A program made the position numbers and the translations under genes. Positions 63,681 to 64,000 of a DNA stretch of 64,000 bases are shown piece after piece. The notes beneath the pieces are model-generated. The model was not told the DNA's origin, made no database searches, and was given only the letters and a program-made list of their open reading frames with translations. The stretch is from Sphingobacteriales bacterium (GTDB lineage Bacteria; Bacteroidota; Bacteroidia; Chitinophagales; JADIYW01), in contig JADJYT010000007.1 in assembly GCA_016719635.1 (NCBI GenBank), positions 242,746 through 306,745 of the forward strand. The letters are read 5' to 3'. Each line of letters begins with the position of its first letter. Positions within the stretch are counted from its first letter, which is position 1.

Positions 63681-64000
63681 GAAATGAATGGTAACACTAG
63701 TGATTATCAGAACATCAATAATCAGGTTTGTAAAGATATTTTGGTAAGAAACAATCCATTAAATATCTTATGCCTTAATTTAGAAGATAATAATATCAAA
63801 TCTGGAATTTCTTGAATCTCGTTTAAATAATCTTCGTTAATTAGTGTTTCTGGTTGCTCAAATATTGGCAATAAAGCATTAAAATATGATAATTCTATAA
63901 TATCACTTTTAATTATGGCAGTTATTTTTCTTCTTCTAATCCGTTTTATTTATCAAGTTTAACTTAGATTCTGTTTATTCGGCATACCCCTACATTTGAT
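63681..64000. other. AT-rich window end: tail of the protease frame, then an opposing partial ORF
   Basis: Up to about 63750 the protease frame still reads as sensible protein (EMNGNTSDYQNINNQVCKDI, LVRNN). From there the plus strand is full of stops. Confidence 0.4.
63722..63944 (-). CDS. Partial unidentified protein, C-terminal end
   Basis: The minus strand has an open stretch of about 74 residues without an ATG: RRRKITAIIKSDIIELSYFN, then LLPIFEQPETLINEDYLNEI and a short end SLQT before a TGA at 63724..63722. The composition is protein-like (alternating hydrophobic and charged helices), but I do not recognise it. It is preceded by TAA in the same frame, so it is either a fragment or disrupted by another indel. 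Its end overlaps the tail of the protease frame. Confidence 0.28.

Noticed and set aside
1..64000. CRISPR arrays, rRNA, tRNA, transposases, integrases
   Set aside because: No regularly spaced repeats, no TPsiC-type or rRNA core sequences, and no DDE/tyrosine recombinase motifs were seen on reading.

Overview
The window reads as chromosome of a Bacteroidota bacterium, most like the Chitinophagales/Saprospiria-type environmental lineages. The signs are a type IX secretion C-terminal domain on a PhoD-like phosphatase, DUF4293, PAP2_C (sphingomyelin-synthase-like) and FISUMP proteins, an ExbB-ExbD-ExbD-TonB set, lipoproteins with short signal peptides, and recurrent promoter-like TATnTTTG/A boxes close to start codons. 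No rRNA, tRNA, CRISPR array, complete insertion sequence or phage gene was seen.

Layout. 0-3.4 kb (mainly minus): heptose nucleotidyltransferase (cut by the window edge) and gmhA, a small metzincin-like protease, then hflX with a small ORF and a frameshifted nucleotidyltransferase. 3.4-5.5 kb: an intergenic inverted-repeat structure and three cysteine-bearing envelope genes. 5.6-12.6 kb (minus): citrate synthase, a PstS-like lipoprotein, a 2-TM protein, tonB-exbD-exbD-exbB, mnmE. 12.8-25.6 kb (plus): the centrepiece, one tight run of SLBB polysaccharide-export protein, Wzz-like chain-length protein, two modular type I polyketide synthases (KS-AT-KR-ACP and KS-AT-ACP), a type II thioesterase and a phosphopantetheinyl transferase. 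25.6-41.7 kb: a polysaccharide region with two MBOAT/SGNH O-acyltransferase pairs (the first MBOAT is frameshifted), methyltransferase, flippase, acyltransferase-3, GT4 glycosyltransferase, a T9SS phosphatase, a membrane glycosyltransferase-like protein, an O-antigen ligase/polymerase-like protein and a clan-A-like glycoside hydrolase. 41.7-49.2 kb: SDR and aldehyde dehydrogenase, then a carotenoid-type group (CrtI/CrtD-like, CruF-like, Rieske oxygenase, CrtU/PDS-like). 49.2-60 kb: M28 peptidase, PAP2_C protein, serine hydrolase, leuCD, a DUF6364/PIN toxin-antitoxin pair with duplicated palindromic operators, lpxH-like, truA and an MsbA-like ABC exporter (frameshifted). 60-64 kb is visibly more AT-rich and carries a broken PKD/FISUMP lipoprotein and a broken M43 protease.

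How it may work together (inference): the two PKSs, with matching docking tails, should build a short acyl chain (one reduced beta-hydroxyl extension, then one unreduced beta-keto extension). They sit in the same transcription unit as the outer-membrane export and chain-length proteins of a Wzx/Wzy-type exopolysaccharide, whose flippase, ligase/polymerase, glycosyltransferase and several O-acyltransferases lie next door. A polyketide-decorated or polyketide-anchored exopolysaccharide is the simplest reading and is my lead candidate for an undescribed system.

Caution: about a dozen single-base frame breaks are visible, many at short homopolymers and concentrated at 26-27, 38-42 and 60-64 kb. 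Some may be consensus errors rather than real pseudogenes.
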